Source: Proteiniborus sp. DW1
GTDB lineage: Bacteria > Bacillota > Clostridia > Tissierellales > Proteiniboraceae
Assembly: GCF_900095305.1 (NCBI RefSeq)
Contig: NZ_FMDO01000021.1
Coordinates: 1 to 54,668, forward strand
Reading direction: 5' to 3'
Length of the DNA stretch: 54,668 nt
The notes beneath the pieces are model-generated. The model was given only the letters and a program-made list of their open reading frames with translations. It was not told where the DNA came from and made no database searches. Made by a program: the position numbers and the translations under genes. Shown here one piece after another: positions 33,164-42,226 of this stretch. Within the stretch, counting starts at the first letter, position 1; every line of letters starts with the position of its first letter.

Positions 33164-33706
33164 ATGGCAAATAAGGAAAGAGTTATAGTTAATATAAATG
33201 GTCAAGAGTTTTCTGTATTAGGTAGTGAATCTGAAGAATATATAATGGGTATTGCAAAGATTGTAGATGATAACATAAAAGAGATAATGAAAAAGAATAA
33301 AAAACTAAGTCAGACTATGGCCGCTATATTAGCTGCATTTAATATGGCTGATAAATATACCAAAACATTTAATGAATTAAATAAGATAAACCAAGAGGTG
33401 GTAGAGCCCTTAAAAGAATTTGAGAAGATGAAAAAAGACTTAGATGATAGCAATAGCAAATTACAGGGGCTTAGAGACGAATGCAATAACTATAAAGATG
33501 AATTATTACAATCCAAAAGAGAAATAGAAAATCTTAACAAAACTATTAAACAGTATGAACAGGAGTTAAAAGCTAAAGAGGACGAGATAAATAAAGTAAA
33601 TAAATCTGTAGACGATCTTCAAAACAAACTTTTTGAGGATCAAGTTGAAATGGTTCAGCTTAGAAAAGAGCTAAGAGAGGCATTAAAAATGTTAGGTATG
33701 GATTAA
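33164..33706 (+). CDS. zapA: Cell division protein ZapA, extended
   Basis: 180 residues. The N-terminal ~85 residues are ZapA: RVIVNINGQEFSVLGSESEE, 'YIMGIAKIVDDNIKEIM', 'AAILAAFNMADKYTK'. After that is a long heptad-rich coiled coil (~85-175) not present in the ~85-residue Bacillus ZapA. ZapA bundles FtsZ at the division ring; the extension could lengthen the dimer or bind another partner. It has AAAGGAGAGG before the ATG. It is monocistronic. Extended forms are common in Clostridia. Confidence 0.9.
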   Translation: MANKERVIVNINGQEFSVLGSESEEYIMGIAKIVDDNIKEIMKKNKKLSQTMAAILAAFNMADKYTKTFNELNKINQEVVEPLKEFEKMKKDLDDSNSKLQGLRDECNNYKDELLQSKREIENLNKTIKQYEQELKAKEDEINKVNKSVDDLQNKLFEDQVEMVQLRKELREALKMLGMD

Positions 33707-33786
33707 TGTATAATAGTAATCTGATTAGATAAAATATTATTGTACAAAAAAACTAATAACATTATAATATAGTTAGCTTAATTATG

Positions 33787-33812
33787 AGAGTAGAACACTA
33801 CTCTTTATTTTT
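33787..33812 (+). terminator. Intrinsic terminator of zapA
   Basis: AGAGTAG (33787-33793) pairs with CTACTCT (33798-33804), followed by TTATTTTTT. Confidence 0.75.
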
Positions 33813-33884
33813 TACAAGAATGTGATGAAGCAGGTATTTTTAAATCACTTTAGGCCTTATGTTTGTTAACTAGGAGATGAGTTT

Positions 33885-36350
33885 ATGATAGATAAAGTAG
33901 AAATATTAGCACCAGTTGGGAGTATGGATGCTCTTTATGCAGCAGTGGAAAATGGTGCAGATGCTGTATATTTGGGAGGTAGGATGTTCAATGCAAGACA
34001 GTATGCCTCTAATTTTAGTGATGAAGAACTAAAGAGCGCAGTAGAATATGCACACCTGAGAGATGTTAAGGTGTATGTTACATTAAACATTTTATTGGAT
34101 GATAATGAATTAAAGGAAGTAATTGACTATTTAGTTTTCTTATATAACATTGATGTTGATGCGTTAATAGTTCAGGATTTAGGTTTGGTTAGAATAGTAA
34201 GAAAGCTTTTACCTGATTTTGAGATACATGCAAGTACACAAATGTCTATAAATAATTATCTAGGAGTACAGTTTTTAGAGGGACTAGGCTTCAAGAGAGT
34301 AGTTCTTGCTCGTGAATTGTCAACTGAAGAGATAAGTTATATAAGAGAAAAGACTAGTGCAGAATTAGAGGCATTTATACATGGGGCACTATGTATCTGT
34401 TATTCTGGACAATGTTTAATGAGCAGCATGATAGGTGGTAGGAGTGGCAATAGAGGTAGATGTGCTCAACCATGTAGAATGGCATATTCTATAGTAAATG
34501 TTGAAACAAATAAAATAATAAGTCCAAAGTTCGAGGAGAAATATATTCTAAGTCCAAGGGATTTAAATACAATAGAGCATTTAGAAGAAATAATAAATTC
34601 TGGAATAGTTTCATTAAAGATAGAAGGTAGAATGAAAAAGCCTGAATATGTGGCAGTAATAGTAGACAGATATAGAAAGGAACTAGATAGAGTTTTAGGA
34701 AAGCATAGTCAAAAGCTTGCAGAAAAAGATTATAGGGATATGGCTCAAATGTTCAATCGAGGCTTTACAAAAGGATATCTATTAGGAGACTATGGAAAAG
34801 ACTTTATTTCTTTTGATAAACCAAATAATAGGGGAATATTAATCGGAGAAGTTATTAAAGTGGACAAGAATTTTATCCATATAAGATTAGATGATGACCT
34901 AAGCAAAGGAGACGGAATAGAGATAATAGGTAAAAGTGGAGAAGGTCATGGCCAGATAATAGATAAAATAATTGATGGTAATGACACTGTCCAAAAAGGC
35001 ATCGAGGGAAAAGTTATAAAAATAAAGCGTATTAGTGGTGTAGAAGTAGGAGCTAAAGTATATAAGACCTTTGATTTGTCACTTAATACCGCCGCTGCTG
35101 AAACATATACAAATAAGGAGAACTTCAAAAAGATTCCTATAAACATGGCAGTAGAAGTAAAAATAGGTCAACCAGTAAGGCTAGTAATTATGCAAGAACA
35201 AAACTATATTGATGTTTTTAGTGATGAAATAGTAGAAAAAGGTATTAAGATTTCTTTAGACAGAGATAAGATAATTAAGCAGATGAACAAGCTAGGAGAT
35301 ACTCCATATGTTGCAGAAAACATAGATGTTGATTTAGAAGAAGGTGCAATGCTACCTATTAGTGCTCTCAATGGGTTAAGGAGAAAAGGTATAGAAGAGC
35401 TAAATAAAAAAAGAAGTAATTTTAATAATAGAGTAGAAGTAATATCAGAAAAACTTAGAGAGGGTATAGCTCAAGTCTTTAACTACTCTAAAAATGAAAC
35501 TAACAGACAAAGAAAAACTAGTGTAAAGATTAAGTCAAATTCACAATTTAAGCAGCTTGACCTAAATAAACTAGATAGAATTTATTTAGACTATAATCTA
35601 GAGATTGAAGATCAAATTAAAGAAGTAAGAAAATATAATAAAGAAATCTATATCTCTACAGAGAAGATTATCTCAAATGAAAAGTTTGATAAGATGGAAA
35701 AGGCATTTAATAAAATAATTGACGATATAGATGGAATAAGTACATCAAACATAGGAACATTAGAGTTTATTAGGAATAGATATAAAACAAATGTTCATTG
35801 TGATATAGGACTCAATATTTTTAATAGCTCAACAGTTAAGATATTGTCAGAGTACGGAGTTAGTAGTCTGACGCTTTCACCAGAGTTAAAATTAACCCAA
35901 ATCTCAGAGATATGCAAAAATAATGTAATGGAGTATGAGGTTATAGGATACGGATATTTGCCATTAATGATAACAAAGCATTGCCCAATGTCCCTTGTGA
36001 AAGGCTGCAAGAATGATGAGGATTGTAGTAGCTGTGAGCTTGCTAGTGGTTATGGTTTATATGATAGAAAAGGCATGACATTTGAAATGAAGAGAAAAGG
36101 AAAATCTACTATTATTTATAACAGTCAGCCTTTAATTGTTGTAGAAAGCATTCACAAAATTTTTTCGGCTGGCATGGATATGATGAGATTAGATTTTACT
36201 ATAGAAAAGGATAATGTTAAACTAATTCAAGAGTTATATTATAATTATATAAATGAAAAAATTGATAACTATGAGATGCAACAGATTGTTGATGAATTAA
36301 AAAGTAAAACTGGTAACACAACAGGACACTTTTTTAGGGGAGTTTTGTGA
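33885..36350 (+). CDS. Peptidase U32 family protein with DUF3656
   Basis: 821 residues. The N-terminal U32 domain has ILAPVGSMDALYAAVENGAD, ADAVYLGGRMFNAR, HASTQMSINN, the signature 'EAFIHGALCICYSGQCLMSS' and RSGNRGRCAQPCR, with the cysteines that bind an Fe-S cluster in relatives. The middle DUF3656 region (about 385-500) is followed by a second TIM-like half. Homologues such as RlhA modify 23S rRNA by hydroxylation rather than act as proteases; which applies here is unknown. First gene of an operon with mutS2 33 bases downstream. Confidence 0.88.
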   Translation: MIDKVEILAPVGSMDALYAAVENGADAVYLGGRMFNARQYASNFSDEELKSAVEYAHLRDVKVYVTLNILLDDNELKEVIDYLVFLYNIDVDALIVQDLGLVRIVRKLLPDFEIHASTQMSINNYLGVQFLEGLGFKRVVLARELSTEEISYIREKTSAELEAFIHGALCICYSGQCLMSSMIGGRSGNRGRCAQPCRMAYSIVNVETNKIISPKFEEKYILSPRDLNTIEHLEEIINSGIVSLKIEGRMKKPEYVAVIVDRYRKELDRVLGKHSQKLAEKDYRDMAQMFNRGFTKGYLLGDYGKDFISFDKPNNRGILIGEVIKVDKNFIHIRLDDDLSKGDGIEIIGKSGEGHGQIIDKIIDGNDTVQKGIEGKVIKIKRISGVEVGAKVYKTFDLSLNTAAAETYTNKENFKKIPINMAVEVKIGQPVRLVIMQEQNYIDVFSDEIVEKGIKISLDRDKIIKQMNKLGDTPYVAENIDVDLEEGAMLPISALNGLRRKGIEELNKKRSNFNNRVEVISEKLREGIAQVFNYSKNETNRQRKTSVKIKSNSQFKQLDLNKLDRIYLDYNLEIEDQIKEVRKYNKEIYISTEKIISNEKFDKMEKAFNKIIDDIDGISTSNIGTLEFIRNRYKTNVHCDIGLNIFNSSTVKILSEYGVSSLTLSPELKLTQISEICKNNVMEYEVIGYGYLPLMITKHCPMSLVKGCKNDEDCSSCELASGYGLYDRKGMTFEMKRKGKSTIIYNSQPLIVVESIHKIFSAGMDMMRLDFTIEKDNVKLIQELYYNYINEKIDNYEMQQIVDELKSKTGNTTGHFFRGVL

Positions 36351-36383
36351 TTAAAGCATTATATGCTTAACAAGGAGGTTTTT

Positions 36384-38762
36384 ATGAACGAAAAGACTTT
36401 AAGAGTACTTGAATATGGAAAAATTATTCAAATGCTTATAGATAAAACAGAGTCTAGCTTAGGAAGAGAAATAGCAGAGAAGCTAGTTCCAAGTACAGAT
36501 TTAAAGGAAGTACAGTATTCTCAAAATGAAACAGATGAGGGAGTAAGCCTTTTAATCAAAAGAGGTAGCGCGCCACTTGGAGGAATACATGATATTTTGA
36601 TTGAAGTTAAGAGGGCTGAAATTGGTTCAGTCCTTTCTCCAGGAGGACTGCTTAAGATTGCAGATACATTAAGAGCTACTAGGAGAATAAAAGGATTTTT
36701 GGGACAAGACAAGGGAGATAAAGACTCAAACTATCCTATTTTACAAGAGCTAATTAATGACTTAAACACATATAAGGATATAGAAGATGCTATATTTAAT
36801 GCTATCATTAGTGAAGAAGAGGTTGCTGATAATGCAAGCCCTCTTTTAAGAAATATTAGAAAACAAATTTCATCAAAGAATGATGCCATAAGGACCAAGC
36901 TTAATTCCATAATTAGCTCACAGGCTAATAAAAAGATGCTACAGGATGGAATCATAACTATAAGAGAAGGTAGATTTGTAGTGCCTGTAAAGCAAGAGTA
37001 CAGATCTAGCTTTCAAGGCTTGATACACGACCAGTCTTCTAGCGGTGCTACTTTATTTATTGAGCCTATGGCAGTAGTTCAACTGAATAATGAGCTAAAA
37101 GAGTTGAAGCTTAAGGAAAAAGCCGAAATAGAAAGAATACTAGCAGAGCTTACAGAGCACGTTGCTTCTGTAGCAGAAGGAATTAGAGCAAATCAAAAGA
37201 TATTAGCAAGAATTGATTTTATTTTTGCAAAGGCAAAGTTATCCTTATCTATGAGGGGAATGAAGCCAGATTTAAATGACAAGGGATACATTAAAATTAA
37301 AAATGGTCGTCATCCTCTTCTTGATGTAGACAAAGTAGTACCTATAGATATTTATATAGGAGATGACTTTAATTCCTTAGTTATCACAGGACCTAACACA
37401 GGTGGAAAGACAGTAACATTAAAAACCTTAGGACTCTTTACTTTAATGACACAGTCTGGCTTACAAATTCCTGTAGATTATGGTACAAAGATGGCCGTAT
37501 TTAAGAATGTATTTGCTGATATTGGAGATGAGCAAAGCATAGAGCAAAGCTTAAGTACATTCTCATCTCATATGACTAACATTGTAGATATTCTAGACCA
37601 TGTAGAAGATAATAGCCTAGTGCTTTTTGATGAGCTAGGAGCAGGTACAGACCCTACTGAAGGAGCAGCACTTGCCATGGCAATATTGGACCATCTATAT
37701 GGTAAGAATGTCATCACTGTAGCGACTACACATTATAGCGAATTAAAGATTTATGCCCTAACTACTCCAGGTGTAAAAAATGCTTCTATGGAATTTGATG
37801 TGGAAACACTAAGTCCAACTTATAAGCTTTTAATAGGGGTGCCAGGGAAATCTAATGCATTTGAAATATCTAAGAGACTTGGCCTAAATGATTTTATAAT
37901 AGATAGTGCAAGAAATTTGGTATCAAAGGAGAACATAGAATTTGAAGATGTATTAGCTAGTATAGAGAAAGACAGAAAAGAAACTGAACAAAATAGAGAA
38001 GAAACTAAAAGATTGAAGGAAGAAATAGAAAAGTTAAAAAGTGAGCTTCTTCAGAAAAAAGAAAAAGCAGATAGTATGAGAGATGAAATAATAAGAGAAG
38101 CAAAAAAAGAAGCTAGAAGGATAATCAGAGAAGCAAAGGAAGAATCAGAGAGTTTAATAAGTGAGATAAGAGAGATTTCTACAGAGATTGAAAAAGAACA
38201 TAACAAAAAACTACAAGAAGCTAGAGATAAAATAAAAAGAGAACTACAAAAGGTTGAAGGAGATATTACCGAAAATATAATAGTTAAAAAAACAAGCAAG
38301 CCTCCAAGAAATTTGAAGCCAGGTGAAAATGTTACATTATTAGGTTTAAATCAAGAAGGCGTGGTGCTAAATGAGCCAGATGAATCAGGTAATGTTATGG
38401 TACAAGTAGGCATTATGAAGATAAATGTTCATATTTCTACACTAGCTAGAGCTGATAAAGATGGAAAAGCCAAGGATAAAACTGCAGTTAAATCAATAGT
38501 TAAATCTAAGTCAGCTTTTGTAAAAAATGAGCTAGATTTAAGAGGCAAGAATTTAGAGGAAGCAATGCTAGATGTAGATAAATATTTAGATGATGTATAT
38601 ATAGCTGGCCTAAAGACAGTTTATATTATACATGGAAAGGGTACAGGTATTTTAAGAGAAGGTATAACTCAGCTGTTAAAAGGACATAAACATGTAAAAA
38701 ACCATAGATTAGGAAACTATGGAGAGGGCGGTACAGGAGTAACAGTTGTGGAAATCAAGTAA
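36384..38762 (+). CDS. mutS2: MutS2 / ribosome-rescue ATPase with Smr domain
   Basis: A 792-residue member of the MutS2 family. It has a MutS core and clamp (~1-320), an ABC ATPase with Walker A GPNTGGKTVTL near 336, the 'DELGAGTDPTEGAALAMAIL' Walker B segment, a long charged coiled coil (~515-640), and a C-terminal Smr nuclease domain with LDLRG and HGKGTGILREGI. MutS2 suppresses recombination and, in Bacillus, splits collided ribosomes. The ATG at 36384 follows AAGGAGG; an earlier ATG at 36363 has no ribosome site. It is in the U32-mutS2-DUF523-gerMN operon. Confidence 0.95.
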   Translation: MNEKTLRVLEYGKIIQMLIDKTESSLGREIAEKLVPSTDLKEVQYSQNETDEGVSLLIKRGSAPLGGIHDILIEVKRAEIGSVLSPGGLLKIADTLRATRRIKGFLGQDKGDKDSNYPILQELINDLNTYKDIEDAIFNAIISEEEVADNASPLLRNIRKQISSKNDAIRTKLNSIISSQANKKMLQDGIITIREGRFVVPVKQEYRSSFQGLIHDQSSSGATLFIEPMAVVQLNNELKELKLKEKAEIERILAELTEHVASVAEGIRANQKILARIDFIFAKAKLSLSMRGMKPDLNDKGYIKIKNGRHPLLDVDKVVPIDIYIGDDFNSLVITGPNTGGKTVTLKTLGLFTLMTQSGLQIPVDYGTKMAVFKNVFADIGDEQSIEQSLSTFSSHMTNIVDILDHVEDNSLVLFDELGAGTDPTEGAALAMAILDHLYGKNVITVATTHYSELKIYALTTPGVKNASMEFDVETLSPTYKLLIGVPGKSNAFEISKRLGLNDFIIDSARNLVSKENIEFEDVLASIEKDRKETEQNREETKRLKEEIEKLKSELLQKKEKADSMRDEIIREAKKEARRIIREAKEESESLISEIREISTEIEKEHNKKLQEARDKIKRELQKVEGDITENIIVKKTSKPPRNLKPGENVTLLGLNQEGVVLNEPDESGNVMVQVGIMKINVHISTLARADKDGKAKDKTAVKSIVKSKSAFVKNELDLRGKNLEEAMLDVDKYLDDVYIAGLKTVYIIHGKGTGILREGITQLLKGHKHVKNHRLGNYGEGGTGVTVVEIK

Positions 38763-38798
38763 ATTTAACAACTATTATACATGAAGAGGGATGATGTT

Positions 38799-39236
38799 AT
38801 GTATTTAATAAGTGCTTGCTTAGTAGGTATTGACTGTAAATATAGTGGAGGGAACAATCTTAATCCTAAAATCGTCAAACTTTTAGAAGAGAAAAAGGTA
38901 ATATTAGTCTGTCCTGAGCAGTTAGGCGGGCTGACAACTCCTAGACTTCCTTCTGAAATTGTATATGATGAAGATGGCAACAAAAAGGTAGTAAACATAG
39001 AAGGACAAGATGTAACGAAAGAGTTCTTTAAAGGTGCAGAGGAGACATTGAAAATCGCCAAACTAATGGGAGCAAAAGTAGCAATACTCAAAGCAAAGAG
39101 CCCATCATGTGGAAAAGGAAAAGTATATGATGGACAATTTAGACATGTACTAGTTGATGGAAATGGGATAACGACTGACCTCCTTGAGAAAAACGGTATT
39201 AAAGTATATACCGAAGAAGATGATATTGATTTCTAA
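38799..39236 (+). CDS. DUF523 family protein
   Basis: About 145 residues: ISACLVGIDCKYSGGNN at the N-terminus, VLVCPE-type 'ILVCPEQLGGLTTPR', and AILKAKSPSCGKGKVYDG. The conserved cysteines in these three motifs mark DUF523, thought to bind a metal or sulfur species (TudS-like desulfidases belong here). The ATG at 38799 is preferred, since GAGGGATG lies just upstream and overlaps the alternative start at 38781. It lies 36 bases after mutS2. Thio-nucleobase desulfuration is a possibility from family knowledge only. Confidence 0.85.
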   Translation: MYLISACLVGIDCKYSGGNNLNPKIVKLLEEKKVILVCPEQLGGLTTPRLPSEIVYDEDGNKKVVNIEGQDVTKEFFKGAEETLKIAKLMGAKVAILKAKSPSCGKGKVYDGQFRHVLVDGNGITTDLLEKNGIKVYTEEDDIDF

Positions 39237-39256
39237 AAAAATATGGGGGTGTTAGG

Positions 39257-39859
39257 ATGAAGAGAGGATTAATATTTTTCTTAGTATTAATTATTTCAGT
39301 ATTTAGTTTAATAGGATGTTCAAAGAATAAGGGGAAAGATAATAATGATGTTACTTTAGCTGATGGCAATGATGTCCAGACAGAGGATCCTGTAGAACAA
39401 GAGGATAATACCACAGATATAGAAAAAGCAAAATATATAGATTTTGCAGTATATTTGAAGCATAAGGACTTACCATATATATTTGGAGAAAGATTTGAAA
39501 TAAAGTCAGATGATCCAATACTTAAGGAAAAGACCCTTGAAGAAATAGCACTAGATAAACTATTTAATTATGATCTGGAAAGCTTTATATCTCCAGTTCC
39601 TAAGAACACAAAGATATTGGGGATTGAAAAAAAGGATGCTATAGTATATTTAGACTTATCAAAGGAATTTGTGAATAATATGCCCAAGGATAAAGCATTA
39701 ACAAGGATGGCTATAGAGGCAATAGTTAATACTCTAACTTTTTTCCCAGAAAATGAAAAGGTTGTGTTTAAGATAGAAGGGGAAACTATTAAAGAAATTA
39801 ATGGAGTTAGTTTAGACAAGGAATTTATTTTTAGTACTGAGTTTATACCTGAGAAATAA
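39257..39859 (+). CDS. GerMN-domain lipoprotein
   Basis: A 200-residue predicted lipoprotein with lipobox LIGC (Cys about residue 21), an acidic linker, and one GerMN domain (about 55-195) recognisable by the 'AIVYLDLSKEFVNN' strand and 'LTRMAIEAIVNTLTFFPENEKV'. GerM of Bacillus has two such domains and links SpoIIQ-SpoIIIAH rings during engulfment; here there is only one. It lies 20 bases after the DUF523 gene, the last of the operon. A sporulation or germination role is inferred. Confidence 0.85.
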   Translation: MKRGLIFFLVLIISVFSLIGCSKNKGKDNNDVTLADGNDVQTEDPVEQEDNTTDIEKAKYIDFAVYLKHKDLPYIFGERFEIKSDDPILKEKTLEEIALDKLFNYDLESFISPVPKNTKILGIEKKDAIVYLDLSKEFVNNMPKDKALTRMAIEAIVNTLTFFPENEKVVFKIEGETIKEINGVSLDKEFIFSTEFIPEK

Positions 39860-39880
39860 AAATTATTTACTAAAATCCCC

Positions 39881-39909
39881 TTGTTTTTAGTGGCAGCATA
39901 TGCTAATAT
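39881..39909 (+). promoter_or_regulatory. Promoter of the argS T-box transcript
   Basis: TTGTTT (39881-39886), 17-base spacer, TAATAT (39904-39909) with extended -10 TGC. Confidence 0.7.
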
Positions 39910-39916
39910 TTATTAA

Positions 39917-40155
39917 TAAATAAATGAAATTCTAGGATGAGGAAAGTAGGTTATACTGATTGTTATAGCGAGTCAGGTTGGTGGGAGCTGACACATAGGT
40001 ATATCTGAAGAGAGCCTCGGAGGAGCTATCTGAACTTAAGTAGGATATGCCGCTCCCCTGCGTTAAAGGGCTTGAGTGGGTATACTTATCTATACCAATT
40101 AGAGTGGTAACACGGGATCATATCTCGTCTCTTTCATTAGAGACGGGATTTTTTT
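39917..40155 (+). promoter_or_regulatory. T-box riboswitch, Arg specifier (AGA), for argS
   Basis: The 5' side has GGATGAGGAAAGTAGG. The 3' side of the specifier loop reads TGAAG-AGA-G, with AGA (Arg) at 40011-40013 in the same GAAG-NNN context as the Phe T-box. The T-box sequence AGAGTGGTAACACGGG is at 40101-40116, a variant of the consensus. Terminator ATCTCGTCTCT (40122-40132) pairs with AGAGACGGGAT (40139-40149), then T7. It controls argS by tRNA-Arg charging. Confidence 0.92.
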
Positions 40156-40157
40156 AT

Positions 40158-40325
40158 GACCTAACCCGATTGTTTCGGACGCTTTTCCGAAAGAATCGTT
40201 GGTAGGTCAAACGCAATGAGCATCAAATTCATGTGAGCGACAGCGAGCAAATGAATTTGTGTTGCGAGACTGCGGAAAATGACCTAACCCAACCTATCAT
40301 CCTGAACGAAGTGAAGGAACTCGTA
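40158..40325 (+). repeat. Dispersed intergenic repeat, copy 4 (A+B) plus truncated A
   Basis: Module A (40158-40208): same ends, but the inner stem is CGATTGTTTCGGA (40167-40179) with TCCGAAAGAATCG (40186-40198), a changed sequence with pairing kept apart from one G/G mismatch. Module B (40224-40274): CAAATTCATGTGAGCGACAG, then GAGCAAATGAATTTG and GCGAGACTGCGG, where both arms changed together (ATTC/GAAT). Then a new GACCTAACCC (40281-40290) leads into CATCCTGAACGAAGTGAAGG. It starts two bases after the Arg T-box T-run. Confidence 0.85.
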
Positions 40326-40395
40326 TTAATTAAGACTAGTATTAGCAAAATTATAATATATAAAAAATATTAGATATAAAATTAAGGAGGCAAAA

Positions 40396-42096
40396 ATGAT
40401 TGATTTTAGAAAAGAAATTGGAAAGCTTGTAAGTGCTAATTTTGAAAATTTAAATGAAGAAACAATATTAGAATTACTAGAAGTGCCACCTTCTTATGAT
40501 CTAGGCGATTATGCAATGCCGTGTTTTAGACTAGCAAAGGAGCTTAGAAAATCACCAAATATTATTGCTCAGGAAATAGCAGAAAATATAAAGGGAAGCG
40601 AATTGTTTGAGAAAATTGAGAATGCTGGACCATATGTCAACTTTTTTATAAATAAAAAAGTCCTTAGTGAAACAGTGCTAAAAGAGGTTTTTGAAAAGAA
40701 AGAGATGTTTGGTTCTACTAATATCGGGAAAGGACAAAATGTTACATTTGATTTTTCATCACCAAATATAGCAAAGCCTTTCCATGTAGGGCATCTTCGC
40801 TCAACAGTTATAGGTAATTCACTATATAAGATTTATAACTTTCTAGGATATAATTCAATAGGAATCAATCACTTAGGAGATTGGGGAACCCAGTTTGGAA
40901 AAATGATATCTGCGTATAAAAGATGGGGCGATGACGAGGCGCTAAAAAAAGAACCTATAAAAACCCTTCAAGCTCTTTATGTAAAATTTCATGAAGAAGC
41001 GGAAAAAAGCCCTGAGCTTGAAGATGAAGGAAGGTTATGGTTTAAGAAGCTGGAAGATGGTGATGAAGAAGCTAGACAGATTTGGAAGAGATTTGTTGAT
41101 TTAAGTTTAGAAGAATTCAATAGAATTTATGACTTGTTAAAAGTAAAATTTGATTATTATACAGGTGAAAGTTTCTATGAAGATAAAATGGCAAGAATTG
41201 TAGATATGCTAAAGGAAAAGGACCTTTTAGTAGAAAGTGAAGGTGCATATGTAGTTGATTTAGAAAAGTATAATATGCCGCCTTGTATAATACTTAAGAG
41301 TGATGGTACTACTATTTATGCGACTAGAGATATTACTGCTGCAATTTATAGAAAAGAGACCTATAATTTTGCAAAATCTATCTATATAACTGATTATTCC
41401 CAAAATCTTCACTTTGCTCAATGGATGAAGGTAATAGAGCTTATGGGATATGAGTGGGCTAAAGATCTTTATCATGCTTCATTTGGAAGAGTCAGTACAG
41501 AAGAAGGAAGACTTCAAACAAGAAAAGGAAATGTAATTTTACTTGATGATCTATTAAACAAAGCTATAGAAAAAGTAAAAGTAATTATTGAAGAAAAAAA
41601 TCCTAATTTAGAAAACAAAGATGAAGTAGCAAAGATGGTAGGTATAGGTGCAGTTATTTATAATGATTTAAGTAACGGAAAAATGAGAGATATTGTATTT
41701 AACTGGGATAGAATGCTTAGCTTTGAAGGAGAAACTGGCCCATACGTTCAGTATACCCATGCTAGAGCTAATAGTGTCCTTAGCAAAGCAGGTCATGAAA
41801 TTACATCAGATGTGAATTATTCATTAATTACAAATGACGAAGCTGTAAATGTAGTTAGACTATTGTATACCTTCAAAGATATAGTAATCTCAGCCATGGA
41901 AAAGAACGAACCATCTTTCATTGCTAGACATGTCATGGATATTGCACAAGCATTTAATAAATTTTATCATGAATGTCCAATTATCGTAGATGATAAAGAA
42001 CTTCAAAAAGCAAGATTATTAATAGTTTATAGTGTTGCTACGGTAATTAAGATAGGTCTAGGTTTACTAGGAATAGATGCCCCACAAAAAATGTAG
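40396..42096 (+). CDS. argS: Arginyl-tRNA synthetase
   Basis: A 566-residue class I synthetase of normal length. The N-terminal Arg-tRNA-synthetase additional domain (~1-85) precedes the core with PNIAKPFHVGHLRST (the HIGH motif as HVGH). Further on are GDWGTQFG, the 'TRKGNVILLDDLL' region replacing a classical KMSKS, and an alpha-helical anticodon-binding domain ending in LGIDAPQKM. TTAAGGAGG precedes the ATG at 40396. It is monocistronic under the Arg T-box. Confidence 0.97.
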   Translation: MIDFRKEIGKLVSANFENLNEETILELLEVPPSYDLGDYAMPCFRLAKELRKSPNIIAQEIAENIKGSELFEKIENAGPYVNFFINKKVLSETVLKEVFEKKEMFGSTNIGKGQNVTFDFSSPNIAKPFHVGHLRSTVIGNSLYKIYNFLGYNSIGINHLGDWGTQFGKMISAYKRWGDDEALKKEPIKTLQALYVKFHEEAEKSPELEDEGRLWFKKLEDGDEEARQIWKRFVDLSLEEFNRIYDLLKVKFDYYTGESFYEDKMARIVDMLKEKDLLVESEGAYVVDLEKYNMPPCIILKSDGTTIYATRDITAAIYRKETYNFAKSIYITDYSQNLHFAQWMKVIELMGYEWAKDLYHASFGRVSTEEGRLQTRKGNVILLDDLLNKAIEKVKVIIEEKNPNLENKDEVAKMVGIGAVIYNDLSNGKMRDIVFNWDRMLSFEGETGPYVQYTHARANSVLSKAGHEITSDVNYSLITNDEAVNVVRLLYTFKDIVISAMEKNEPSFIARHVMDIAQAFNKFYHECPIIVDDKELQKARLLIVYSVATVIKIGLGLLGIDAPQKM

Positions 42097-42118
42097 CTAA
42101 CAAATAGATAGATTCTAT

Positions 42119-42166
42119 AAAAGAAATATTCTCCATGAAATAATTGTGGATGGATATTTCTTTTTT
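42119..42166 (+). terminator. Intrinsic terminator of argS
   Basis: AAAAGAAATAT (42119-42129) pairs with ATATTTCTTTT (42154-42164); CCAT (42133-42136) and ATGG (42150-42153) can extend the stem. A T-run follows. Confidence 0.75.
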
Positions 42167-42226
42167 GAAGGGATTATTTTTTATAGTCCGTCTATAGTTA
42201 TAAGTAATTAGAAGGAGGATTATTTG

